Shown one piece after another: positions 48,301 through 59,034 of a DNA stretch of 64,000 bases; positions within the stretch are counted from its first letter, which is position 1, and each line of letters opens with the position of its first letter. The notes below the pieces were generated by a model, which was given only the letters and a program-made list of their open reading frames with translations, did not search any database and had not been told where the DNA came from. The translations under genes and the position numbers were made by a program. The stretch is taken from assembly GCA_947652115.1 (NCBI GenBank), contig OX393565.1:18069690-18133689 (forward strand), given 5' to 3'. This stretch comes from Blastomussa wellsi. Taxonomy: Eukaryota > Cnidaria > Anthozoa > Scleractinia > Plerogyridae.

Positions 48301-49714
48301 TTGATTTTGCAGTTTAGGATTTTGATGACGTCACGTCAAAACAAAGAATTCAGGCATGGCGTCGACGTCTTGAAAACCACACTAACTATGCCTCAATTTT
48401 GTGCCTTCACAGGAATCAAAGTGCATCCACTGCGCAGGCCCACCGGGACCTCGTGGCCCACAAGGAACAACTGGCCCTAAAGGGGACATAGGGCCTATGG
48501 GAATTATGGGTCCAATGGGCCCTAGTGGTGTAAACGGTTCTGAAGGCCCACCAGGGCCCCCGGGGCTACAAGGGCCAATGGGTCCTAGAGGTTTAAACGG
48601 TACCCAAGGCCCAAAAGGGGTCCCTGGGACTCGTGGATCAATGGGTCCACCTGGATACAACGCTTCTTCAAATTGTGGTGGTTCTGGGGTTGCAGGCCCT
48701 CCTGGCCCACCGGGTAGACCTGGACCCGGAAATATGTCCCTCTGTCAGTACAAGAACAAAAAGGATGCTGAACAGACGGCTGGTGCATCAGCTTACTCGA
48801 AAGTTATTCTGCGAGAAGATGAACATCCGGTGAGCCATTTACGAAGATACTCCTATTGGCAATAAGACAAATTGTGTTGACTAATATTTCAACTAAGAGA
48901 ACTAAACTAGCCTTCTTAGTGTCACAATATAATTTGGTTTTATCAACTGGGTTGATAATTGGGTATTAACATGACTTTTTGTGGGATTATTATTGTTTAT
49001 TGGCGCCCGCGTGGTGTCAGTTGCGGCCCGAGCGCAAACAATATTCCCGATAAAAGTCATGTTAATGTCATTATTACTTACTTCGCACTGAAAATGCAGT
49101 TATAACTGTAAAAGCCGGACCGATGGTGCAGAACTTTGCCGACATAGCTACAAAGTCTCTGAAAATAATCGCCAATAATCAATATTTAACGAACTTACAA
49201 TTTCCAGTTAATCGTCGGTGTAAAATTCCCGCGATACTTCAATCAAGTGAACGACGTTTCGCTTCTTGTAAAGACGACAAGAACTTGCTTTCTTTGTTTC
49301 TTCTGGGTCGTGCTCTTGCTTCTATCCTATCTTCAAGTCTAAATACGAATTTTTTGTCTGTATTCTTCCCATTTATAACAAGTAGGCCGATTTATCTCTC
49401 TGAAAACTATGCGTTTTGTGTGAAACTGAACTTCAAAGCTTGCTGTTCGCTCGTACGCACCTCGATGGTTTTCCCGCTTCAAGCGGTCTGAACGTAAATC
49501 TGATCGATTGGTTTAAATTCATCGCGTGAACCAATCAGCTCCAGGGCCGTTGCGGCCCGCACAGCGTGTGTTTTGACGATCAATTTGACCGAGTATGTGG
49601 ATAATAATAATTGTGAATTGGCCACCGTAAAGAGACTCGAGAGCTGACGTTTCGAGCGTTAGCCCTTCGTCGGTGCGATTCGCCAGTTGATAAAACCAAA
49701 TTATATTGTTATAC

Positions 49715-49759
<45 letters not shown>

Positions 49760-51092
49760 CTCTTCAGTGTCAGTTGCAGTTCTTCGTCGCCATTACTATG
49801 AGTAGTATGCATCTCTCGCTGGGTGTGTTAATTATACTTTAATGCAGTTTCTGTCGTATCCAGAACTGTTTCCAAGTCTTTCAACTTTCGGGGATCTAAA
49901 GCGTGTGCCATATTTGGGCTGATCGATCTTCTCTTTTTTTACGCACAGAGTAAAAGGATTTTTATTAAAACACTACTGCGTTTTGAACAAAAGTAAACAC
50001 CAGCAGCAAATAATCTCAATCTATGAGAGTGCAAAAACGTCAGAAAACCGCCACAAGCTGCTGCAAAAGTTGCCGAAAAGTTCTAAAAATGTAGAATTAA
50101 CGGGATTGAGGTTGATTTTAGTTAACGAAAACAAAACAATCCCCATTTAGGAAAACGGTTGCCATGGCAACGTCAAAAAGTTTAATTATTGTTACTATGC
50201 CAAAAAAGGCAGAGAAAATATAATTGTAAATATAATAAATTTGCTGGGATTCCTAAATACAAACAAGACGTTCTATGTCCAGGAAGAAGGAACGGTGCCT
50301 ACAACTAGATGAATATTATAACTAAATGAATATTACAACTAAATGAATATTACAACTAAATGAATATTACAACTAAATGAATATTACAACTAAATGAATA
50401 TTATAACTAAATGAATATTATAACTAAATGAATATTACAACTAAATGAATATTACAACTAAATGAATATTACAACTAAATGAATATTACAACTAAATGAA
50501 TATTACAACTAAATGAATATTATAACTAAATGAATATTATAACTAAATGAATATTATAACTAAATGAATATTATAACTAAATGAATATTATAACTAAATG
50601 AATATTATAACTAAATGAATATTACAACTAAATGAATATTACAACTAAATGAATATTACAACTAAATGAATATTACAACTAAATGAATATTATACTTAAA
50701 TGAATATTATACTTAAATGAATAGTACAACTAAATGAATATTACAACTAAATGAATATTATAACTAAATGAATATTATAACTAAACGAATATTATGACTA
50801 AATGAATATTATCACTAAATGAATATTATCACTAAATGAATATTATCACTAAATGAATATTATAACCTTTTGGTATGAACCTAAATGATGCCATTTTCTT
50901 TAGGGCATGAAGATTGTTGGCGCCACGTGCTCAACAGACAGTGCTGCAGAGTATATATTTCAAGATGCAGTTGACCCAAAGACAAACACGACAGTGTACA
51001 GGTGTATCTGTAGAGGAGAATCAAAGCTGTTTGTTGACCACAGTAAGATGGTGTGTTCCATTCATTACTGGATTTGTCTTTTGACAAGTTAA
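45325..51092 (+). CDS. Type II transmembrane collagen-like protein, paralog 2 (4 exons)
   Basis: Exons: 45325-45811, 47982-48151, 48413-48829, 50904-51092; 420 residues, intron phases 1, 0, 0 as in the gene at 13.8 kb. The cytoplasmic N-terminus carries NPRY (residues 10-13). The membrane segment is about residues 122-148 ([20 protein letters not shown]). Exon 2 (57 residues) is a heptad-rich coiled-coil stalk ([20 protein letters not shown]). Exon 3 opens with CIHC, then about 31 Gly-X-Y triplets with NGS, NGT and NAS sequons, then SLCQYKNKK. Exon 4 is the cysteine domain ([23 protein letters not shown]). Coiled coil plus collagen rod suggests a trimer, as in collagenous scavenger-type receptors. 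The fold of the C-terminal domain and the ligand are unknown. AATAAA at 51217-51222 is the likely polyadenylation signal. Confidence 0.87.
45812..47981. other. Intron 1 of collagen-like gene 2
   Basis: It contains a 44-bp-period duplication (TTCATCGTAGTAACAAATCA plus ACAC, at about 46497 and 46541). A 157-codon open frame of no recognised domain lies at 47297-47770. At 47872-47910 there is CTGAAGA, a strong GGTTGG/CCAGCC stem and GAAG, a decayed hammerhead-like core. The last two together suggest a Penelope-like or related retroelement relic, at low certainty. Confidence 0.4.
48928..49765. mobile_element. Penelope-like terminal fragments with an internal insertion, in intron 3
   Basis: 48928-48957 (AATATAATTTGGTTTTATCA plus ACTGGGTTGATAAT) continues at 49607 (TGTGAATTGGCCACCGTAAA plus GAGACTCGAGAGC) as the 3' region of the Penelope family seen at 37.3-37.6 kb, minus orientation. 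About 650 bases are inserted between them at an ATAAT. From 49687 a plus-orientation piece of the same family follows (CCAGTTGATAAAACCAAATT, CCGACGCAGCACCACAG) to about 49765. A palindrome (GGTATTAACATGACTTTTT / AAAAGTCATGTTAATG) lies at 48959-49070. Confidence 0.55.
49634..49682 (-). other. Degenerate hammerhead-ribozyme-like motif
   Basis: Third copy of the layout at 37423: CCGACGA, GGGC-TAAC-GCTC, GAAACGTC, AGC on the minus strand. The outer stem I is weaker (GAATCG against CGAGTC). Confidence 0.35.
50301..50867. repeat. 17-bp minisatellite, about 33 copies
   Basis: The unit is ACTAAATGAATATTACA with variants TATA, TTATC and TATACTT at the junction. It is uninterrupted over 567 bases and ends 36 bases before exon 4 of collagen-like gene 2 (acceptor AG at 50902-50903). 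Variants are clustered in blocks (ACAACT, ATAACT, ATCACT), as expected from unequal exchange or slippage. Confidence 0.9.
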
Positions 51093-51520
51093 ACTGTTAA
51101 TGAAAAATAATCCTGTATTTCTTGCAATCAATTCAACTTTGATAAGAATAATGCCAACTTGTTTCCCTTTGTAAATAACTAATTCTTATTAATAATGATT
51201 TTGAGAAACATTAACAAATAAAAACTAGCGATATAATGTTATAAATATAAATGATATTTCCGACGTGTCGGCGACCTCATGACGTTAAAGTAATCCATAT
51301 AAAGTAGAGCTAGACCAAAACATTAGCATGGATTGAATCTGTTAGCACGTTCAGCCGTGGTCGTAAATGTTTGATGAACAGCATTTCGTTAAATTGCCTA
51401 TCAAGTGATTTTAAAATTTACCTTGTTAAATACGCGATTCCAGAGTTAGAGACACCTGGGATTAAAAGCAACGAATTTACAAGCAGTTGAGCATTTTGTC
51501 CCCAAAAATGGTCAGGGGAA

Positions 51521-51963
51521 TAGACCATATTCACGATGGTCGCCATGACGGTTTTCATATTGTAATGCAAATTAGCAACGTTGTCTTCCAAAGGGCAAAC
51601 ATTGAAATGATGCCGTTTTTCCGAAAATCGGACGGTTTAAATAGTGACGTATCTGCGATAAAGCCACATTTGAGAGCCAAGTTATGGAATAATGATTTCA
51701 TTATAAGGTTAGTTTGAAATAGTTACTCGATACCTTGACTTGTTAACTGCGAAAGGCGTTTTCTTTTTTATAAAGTGCCAAAATTGCGTTAAACTACAAA
51801 ACAGGAACGAAAGCAAGGCTATGAAAAAAAAAATCAGACATGGCATGGTAAGAAACCAGCTGAAATTTGTCGATTAAGGCTTGTTTACTCCCTCAAAAAT
51901 CACGTGCCTTATTTGCATTACAATGTGAAAACGAAACATGGCGGCTCTCGTGAATAAGGTCTA
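51521..51963. repeat. 443-bp MITE downstream of collagen-like gene 2
   Basis: Left TAGACCATATTCACGATGGT plus CGCCATGACGG and TTTTCATATTGTAATGCAAA; right TTTGCATTACAATGTGAAAA and CATGGCGGCTCTCGTGAATA plus AGGTCTA. Inverted ends of about 60 bases. Confidence 0.75.
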
Positions 51964-52069
51964 CTGGTCGAGTTAATCCGAAATACCACGCCGTGACGTC
52001 ACTTGGTGCCAAACTTTTGTTTGCACGATCAAAGTTTCTTGTCAGCGAAGAGTGATTTATATGTGAGAA

Positions 52070-52720
52070 AAATGCTCAGCGATTAAGAAGTGAGCGATTT
52101 GTCAGAAAGATCCAGCAACCCTGAGGAAATAAAAACTGAAGAGACAATTTACAGCCAACTTCCGCCTTACCAAGACGAACCTTTAGCCGAAGTTGACGCT
52201 AGCGACAACAACGCACGAGATGCAAATGATATCGACGAAGAAGGTCGGACGTTATCTTATGGTTGGTAAATAGTAGTTTTATTGTAGAGGTTTATGCTGT
52301 GATACCCGGCTTTATAAATTTGAAATCGCGAAGACAAACCTGTCTCACCAGATCACACATCACACAATACGCTTAGTTTATTGATATAATAAGCTTTTAT
52401 ACACTTCCCGCTTGCTTTTCGACATTCGAAAATATAAGGAACTTGAGGCATTCCTTTCGATTCTCCTTTTGTTATAAAGTCACTGATGTTTGGCAATGTG
52501 AACAATGCTCGGACGAGAATTTAGTTGGTGCCCGCGAGTTTCGTTGCTGAAGAGCGGTTGCCAATGCATCATCGAAAATGGCATTCGATATTTCTACCAA
52601 ACGGCTAACATGCATTACTCAACACGACGATGTTGTGTGTTGGCAACTTTGCTGGTTTGGGGCACCAGCAACACAATTCTTGGTTTGCAAGTGACGCCAT
52701 CGACGCCATGTTGGGTGACA
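52070..52720 (+). pseudogene. P2RX7_C-like domain gene fragment, decayed
   Basis: 52072-52245 reads MLSD, an in-frame stop, then EVSDLSERSSNPEEIKTEET, IYSQLPPYQDEPLAEVDASD and an acidic end. A donor-like GAAG/GTCGGA lies near 52240. After a T-rich stretch, an acceptor-like AAAG/TCACTG leads to VWQCEQCSDENLVGAREFRC, a stop, then NASSKM..., KRLTCITQHDDVV. The order acidic YQDEPLAE, Cys pairs, CC(R/E), then CITQH..V matches cnidarian proteins with the P2X purinoceptor 7 cytoplasmic (ballast-type, zinc-binding) domain, which occur in large numbers and often with transposons. Two stops show it is not functional. Confidence 0.6.
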
Positions 52721-53039
52721 TCAACAAAAGATTTCTGATTAGCCTCTTTTGTTTGGTCATCCAACATGGCCGCCATGCTTATTGTCATTTGAATCTCTTG
52801 GGATTGGTTGGAAACAAGTGACATAGCACTTGCGGTTTTCTCGTCTCCTTACTAACCGCCATTGTGATAACGATTTTTGGCACCAAAATGGCGTCAGAGG
52901 TTGTTGTCACGTGGTATTTTAACCGCGCAATTCAAATGCCATTTTTGAGGGCAAAATGGCTCAACTTTGAAGGCTTGTAAAATCGTGACTTTTAACGCCA
53001 TGCGTCTCAAACTTTGGAATCACGTATTTCAAAAGGTGA

Positions 53040-53357
53040 ATTTTAAAACTAAATACAAAACAAATTCATTTCATAGGCACTTTAACGAGACAGTCCAATT
53101 TGTTCCTGCATCACTGAAATATTTACGTCTCGAGCTCCAAACCGCAGCCCAACCCGTCTTTTTCAGTCGAAGAATTGGCCAAGACCTCCAAGAAAGCGAG
53201 ACCAAACCAAAACTGGTCAATCCACAGTGTGTTGTGTTCCAATTTCAATGTAACCTTTGCGATTCAGGTAGCTATGTCGGCTACACGCGTGGCCATCTAC
53301 ACCTACACGCGTGCATGAATGCCCACAATAGTACGTCATCCTCTGTACGCAAGCATT
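53040..53357 (+). mobile_element. Penelope-like GIY-YIG fragment
   Basis: The open frame at 52967-53359 contains AQPVFFSRRIGQDLQESE, KPKLVNPQCVVFQFQCNLCD and SGSYVGYTRGHLHLHACMNA then H, the N-terminal half of a GIY-YIG domain in Penelope context (YVGYT is the GIY-YIG core). It is cut at about 53352 by the adjoining MITE. It belongs to a different subfamily from those at 7.4 and 37.1 kb. Confidence 0.7.
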
Positions 53358-53725
53358 AGGGACTTTACGAACCACGACGGCGACGCCAACGACAACGTCC
53401 AAAAAAAAAATGCATTTAAATTTTACTTACTATCAAAATTTGTTAAGTGTGATTATCAGTATCAGGGCTAATTTCTACTTGGCTTTTTAAACGCTTATTT
53501 AATTCAAACTAGAAACATGAAAAACTCGCCGTTGTGGCTCGCGTTCTCCACACCACGCAGAATTTGGTCATTTCACGTCGTTGTGCCCTGAGGACGACTA
53601 AGAAATGAACAAAGATGGACACCGCACGTGCAGGACTATTGTTCTGCCCATTAAATGTTTTGTTTGGCCACGTCCTCGTTGACGTCGCCGTCGTGGTTTC
53701 GTAAGACCACGCGGGTGCTGTCCCT
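53358..53725. repeat. MITE with GACGGCGACG-type TIRs
   Basis: Left AGGGACTTTACGAACCACGA plus CGGCGACGCCAACGACAACG; right TCGTTGACGTCGCCGTCGTG plus GTTTCG ... GTCCCT. The right end has a small extra stretch (TAAGACCACGCGGGTGCT). Confidence 0.7.
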
Positions 53726-54093
53726 GACGACCTCCACAATTCCTTTAGAGTGATGAAAAAGTGCAGGAAGATATTATGTTGTCTCGTTAACGAAATGCTG
53801 CAATTAAGACCACGACTGAACGTGCAAACAGATTCGATCCGTGTTAAAGTCTTTGTCTAGCTCTACTTTTTACTTTACAAATAGCTAATTCAGTATTGCA
53901 ATGTACAACTGCTGTACACAAAACGTGACTGCCTTCAACCAGGGCACAAGTCTTGAGAAACGTGTTCGTATTCCAAAATCAAGTCGTTCTCGATGATCAT
54001 TTACTGTATAACGAGCTCTTGAGAGTCCATCCTGTAATAAAATTACACTGTGCAGTCGTTTTCTTTTTGAAACTTTGTGTTTCACCTAACCTC

Positions 54094-54706
54094 GGGCGCT
54101 TTCCATTTGTTAGAACTGGCCGGTCGGAAAGAACTGGTCAACATCGGTCTAAATGGAATGTCTTAAGGCCAGTTCGCGTAATTACCCACGCGATCCTTGC
54201 GTGATATACACGCAAGACAAGCAAGAGCTGATGTAAACAACATGGCGGACTTAGCGACGCAAATTTGTGTTTTTTTCAATTATTTGATTCAATTATTTTC
54301 AATTATGTGTATTTTTTTCTCGGCGCAAATTAGCGAGAATTTCCTCGTTCTCGAGTGCTGTAATGAAATACAATGTGCTTATGAAAACCATCGTAAGGCA
54401 CTTCGGGAAAAGAAATTTTCCTCTCCGTCAAAACAATCCACAAAATTAAGGTATAAACTATTATACCATCCATGGTCTCTTGATTATACCCACCACAAGT
54501 CTGTGATGAACCTGTCGCCATTTTCCACGCGTAAAATTCCCGCTCAATATTTCCTCGTAGCGCGTCGGACCGGGAGAACTGAGCGGCCCTACTCCATAAG
54601 CAGGGCCAATCTGGCCAGAACCAGTTCTGACAGTTCTCAGAACTCGCGCATACAATTTACGGACAGACCAGTCCGACCGGCCAGTTCTAACAAATGGAAA
54701 GCGCCC
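54094..54706. repeat. 613-bp TIR element
   Basis: GGGCGCTTTCCATTTGTTAG plus AACTGGCCGGTCGGA at the left is the inverse of TCCGACCGGCCAGTTCTAAC plus AAATGGAAAGCGCCC at the right. The interior open frame (54197-54718) has no recognised domain. Confidence 0.8.
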
Positions 54707-55110
54707 CTACAAAAATAAGAGCAAATGTGTCTTCGTGACAATATCATTTGGAGAAGAATGTGTTTAAGCTCGGGTACTTCTGCCCAGATTGAATCGAAGA
54801 ATGAATTATTTCTTTCTTTTGTTGTACATATACGGAGGAAACTAGATACTAATTCCCTGACAAATTCTCGACTTCGTCGTACCTTTGATATGACGTTAAG
54901 TTAACTTAGCTTAATTAAACATTGCCAGGCAATTTTACAAATATTGTTCCTTAATTTATTAAAGAATAGTCTTAATAATATCATAAGGTATATTCAATGT
55001 ACAAATGGATTACTAGCAATACGATATTGCTACCCAGTTCAGATCATGTGATGATTTATTGGAGTGGTAACAATAGTTCTTTTCGCAGATACTCGCATGC
55101 ATGCACGCAA

Positions 55111-55482
55111 GCTACCTCCACACTAATCCAGATAAATTTGAAAACGCAACAGTTTTTCTCCGGATTGGCCTTCCGTCCACACTAAAACGGCGTTTTCGCT
55201 CACCGAAAACGGAACTTTTTGAAAACGCTCTCCAAGGTGGATAAGTTTGAAAACGCTGGCTAGGTGTGTTAGTGTGAACCGCGAAAACGCTGACATCAAA
55301 TCAATCGAATAACGTTGCTCGGACAATATGGGCATGTTCTAGCATGTATTTAAGCGTTTCTTGCGGGGCAGCGTTTCAAAAGCGATGGCGAAACAATTTG
55401 TAATGTGAACAGAAAACATTTTTATCCGCTTTCGAAACGAAGACGCCGTTTTCAAATTTATCCGGCTTAGTGTGGACGTAGC
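55111..55482. repeat. MITE, same family as the TMEM272-like intron copy
   Basis: Left GCTACCTCCACACTAATCCA plus GATAAATTTGAAAACGC; right GCCGTTTTCAAATTTATCCG plus GCTTAGTGTGGACGTAGC. AAAACG motifs recur inside. Confidence 0.75.
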
Positions 55483-55731
55483 CTCAGTGGTGTGTGACAA
55501 ACTGCACAATTGTAACCTCCCAAATGAATCGTCGCATGATCTGAATTGGGTTGGCTGTTTTTGAAACTTTTGTGTTTGACCAATTTTAACTATTAAAAAA
55601 TGTAAATTCAGCGTTACGATTTAAGAAGCTTGAGCTACCTCGATGAATAAGACGTTAAAAATATGTTTAAAGCAATCAGCGGAATAAGCTCTCTGCAGCT
55701 AGACTGTCACGTGACCTATTTTTCATAAAAT

Positions 55732-56100
55732 TATGGGCTATAACTTAAAGAATGCCAGAAATGGATAGCCGCAGACGTATTTCCGGCTGTCGAAATACGT
55801 CTGCATCGCAGACTAGAAATAGAAAGAACATGTGAAAAATATCAAAATGGCCAAATTTGAGTCCCCTGACATTAAGGAATGCGATTTCGTGACACTTTGA
55901 ATTTCTGAAATAGTAATAAGTTTTGTATGGAAAGAATTTGCAGGAGAGCAAGACCTTGCCCTCCAGCAACATTTTCCATAGAAATCCTTTAAATTTAAAC
56001 TTATTCTTCAATGCCAGGGGCTGAGGCCTTGACCACTTGACCACTTTGCTCTTTTCGCCTCGCTTTTTCCATTTCTGGCATTTTTAAAGTTATAGCCCAT
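55732..56100. repeat. 369-bp TIR element
   Basis: ATGGGCTATAACTTAAAGAA plus TGCCAGAAATGGA at the left is the inverse of TCCATTTCTGGCATTTTTAA plus AGTTATAGCCCAT at the right. Confidence 0.8.
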
Positions 56101-57762
56101 GATATAACAAAATTAGCACAATTTGATCACGAGACCCAACTGCAACGGGCCTGTTGCAGCGTCGTTTTGTCTATCGTGCACTGTTTTCCTGAACTGTTTT
56201 AAATTTTACATTTAAGCATGGACAGTTTACTTTCTTTTTTGATTCAATAAAGTTTATTTTTAGTCCGGTTTCATTTAATATTATAGCCGTTGTAGTTTAC
56301 AGCCGAGAAGAACGTAACAGTTACACGAGTGGAATAAAGTAGACAATTGTGAAACTCATTCCGAATTTTTCTTGACTTGATCGGGTAGCTTGCTCCTGGG
56401 CAACAGGCCTGTATTGGAAAACGTGTTTTAGTCATGACAGGGGGACGGCACTTCACAGAAAAGTGTATATGAGCAGTGCAAGATGTGTTTTCTTTGATAT
56501 TTTGAATTACAAACATCTCAATTCACTGCTGTTTTAGCTGTCCATTGCCAAAGATGTAACCTTTACTCTTGTGATATTTCGATTTGCTAACCTAGAATAT
56601 CATTTTGACCTGCACAGAGCAAAAATAGAAACGTTGTTTCCAACGAGACCTGATGCTTGTTTATACTTCCTACTTTCGAGCAAACTATCGGCATCGGAAC
56701 ATTGTCCATTATTTTCAAGTAACCTCCGTTACCGGGAAAACAGTAAATATGCAATATTAGTTATAAATACAATTTCCTACTGTCTAGTCCTTTTAATTAT
56801 CCCTCAGATATAAGTACATTCACAAGCGGAAAATGACTTTTTGCTACTGACGTGGTGATTAAGAAATGTTACTTTCGTGTCACACAACTTAGTGCGTATG
56901 GATAAGAGCATAACCTCCGTTACCTCGTTTTTTCATAATTATCTATCTGCTTCGTAATTTTGCTCTGGTAACTACTTCTTCTTAACCCCCAGTATATTTT
57001 AGCCCTTAAGTTGTAGGCAAGATGTTAGTTTTTAGGAGAGACGAAGCATCAAGTTTTGAAAAAAATAACTTCCGTTACTAAGCGTTACCAATAACCTTCG
57101 TGACCAATTTTTCTAATTTTTGTTGAATATTAGCCATACTGTTCTCAATTAACAATAGTAAGAGTATAGTATAGTAATAGTAATAGATAACACTCTGTAA
57201 ATAAGTAATTTTACGTAGGTTTCGCAAGACTAATCATGTAATGGACCTTTTCGGATGTGATCAACCGCAAAACGTGGACCACTCAAAGACTGCTCCTGCA
57301 ATATTCACCGAAAACTTCATCTTTTCTGGTTGCTTGGCGTGTTTCTGATGGCTTTCCTTTCCAAAAAGTTCTCAAAAGTACAAAATTTGTAGCCAAAACA
57401 TAAACAGTCTTCGAGAGCTTGCAGCGCGTTGTTTTCACAACCTCGTTGGAAACCATTTGAATTCCCGCGCTCTGATTGGTTAGGTTGTTCTACTCTTGAT
57501 GCTGATTGGTTATATTTTTCACATGTGAAGAAAGCTATACGCGAAGCTGATTGGACGTATCGCTTTTCTCACGTGTGAAAATATAGCAAATATAGAATTC
57601 TATCTGCAAGGTTTATTACCACATGGCCGCCGTGTCATTAAGGCCCACTGGGAACGGAGGAACAGTCGTAAAATAAATGCGCTATTGGGACCTCAAATCC
57701 AGAGTTTCAGTTTTAGAAGAAAGGGCTAGAAAAGATCTAGAGTAGCAAACACACCATGGCAC
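56101..57762. other. AT-rich intergenic DNA
   Basis: No gene or clear element. Short phrases of the type TAACCTCCGTTACC recur four or five times between 56725 and 57110. Confidence 0.4.
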
Positions 57763-58295
57763 GGCACGTTAGCGTTCCCTTCCCTTTTTCAAGAAGGCTT
57801 CGCTGTTAGCCTGCTATTTTCTCTCCCCATATCCTCTTTGGTTCTCTTCCTGGTGCTTCCTCGCTTTGTTGCTTTCCCTTTATATTGGACATAAGAAAAC
57901 CTCCCAGTCTCTTCGTTGGCCTGCTCGACGTCATTCTGTTCGCTATCTTCGTCTTCACAACTGATGGAAGTTGCGTTTGTTTTATTTTTAAATCGACGTG
58001 CTTTTTCTCTGTTTTCTTTACGTCGTTTAGCTTTCGAACTTTCACATAGCACAAATGTTGGTGTATATGCGGCACGTTAGCGTTCCCTTCCCTTTTTCAA
58101 GAAGGCTTCACTGTTAGCCTGCTTTTTCTCTCCCTATATCCTCTTTGGATTTCAGCTGTTGTTTCCTTCTCTTTCTTTGTCGTTACTCCTTCACGTTCTC
58201 CTTCAACGAAGAGACTGAGAGGATTTCTAATGTCCAATATAAAGGGAGAGCAACAAAGCGAGGAAGTACCTGGAAGAGAAAGAATGGCAAGAACA
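57763..58295. repeat. Direct and inverted duplicated block
   Basis: 57763-57841 and 58071-58148 are direct repeats (GGCACGTTAGCGTTCCCTTC ... CCTCTTTGG) with only a few differences. The stretch 57842-57925 is the inverse of 58203-58285, so both encode a similar peptide on opposite strands (NEETGRFSYVQYKGKATKRG versus NEETERISNVQYKGRATKRG). Probably a rearranged repeat. Confidence 0.6.
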
Positions 58296-58609
58296 CAACA
58301 GACGTTTGTACAAATCATTTGAAAGCAAAAGCATTTGCAAGGCTTTTACTATTACATAATTTAAGCAATGGGGGACATTTTCCGTCTAAACGCGAGGGGT
58401 TTTGGGACAATTCGAGACAGTTATGCAAACCCGAGACGCAGTCATGAACTGCTTTCCTATACAGGGAAACACCAGTACCACGGTACTGAGATAGAGTTAG
58501 GGAAAAAAACAAGTTGCCACGTGTGTTTTGCTAATAAATCACAGATTATGCTAGGGCCGCTTGCGGCCTGCAGTATAAGATGGATTATACGAAGATAAAG
58601 GAGACGAGT

Positions 58610-58746
58610 ATAACAATGTGTAACCAACTTTATTTCGCTCTGAAATACAGCGCATTAAAAGCAAACTTGAATAATTAACATAATTAACATAATTTCAACA
58701 CCCCCATAAGTCCCTGCGCCATTCCACTCCAAATCGCCATTTTATT
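58610..58746. repeat. DIRS inverted terminal repeat, distal (left) copy
   Basis: Begins ATAACAATGTGTAACCAACT and ends AAATCGCCATTTTATT; reads as the exact reverse complement of 63121-63257. Confidence 0.9.
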
Positions 58747-58899
58747 GAGCGTACACAAATGGACCGCAGGAAAGGTAAACAAGCTTGTGAATCAAGGACC
58801 TGCAAACAGAAGAAGAAAGCAATAGATAAAACATAAGAATCACCTGGTATGAACATGACCCAAAAGGATATGTCCTAGAAAAGGGAGAGGCGGGAGGGA

Positions 58900-59015
58900 C
58901 ATTGTTATACTCGTCTCCTTTATCTTCGTATAATCCATCTTATACTGCAGGCCGCAAGCGGCCCTAGCATAATCTGTGATTATACTTCAGAACAGTCGCC
59001 TCATATAACAATGTG
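58900..59015. repeat. DIRS internal complementary region
   Basis: 58900-58981 is the reverse complement of the left terminus (58537-58618), and 58979-59015 is the reverse complement of the right terminus (63246-63283). It is thought to template completion of the ends and circularisation. Confidence 0.88.
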
Positions 59016-59034
59016 TTTTTAAAGTGGGTCATGT

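Noticed and set aside
48382..48660. Minus-strand Pro/Gly-rich frame that looks collagen-like
   Set aside because: It is the reverse reading of the real collagen exon of paralog 2; Gly-Pro codons read as similar residues on the other strand.
50301..50867. CRISPR-like repeat array
   Set aside because: Units are contiguous 17-mers without spacers in a eukaryotic intron, so it is a minisatellite.
54197..54718. 173-codon open frame
   Set aside because: It spans the interior and right end of a TIR element and its C-terminus is encoded by the terminal repeat; no domain.
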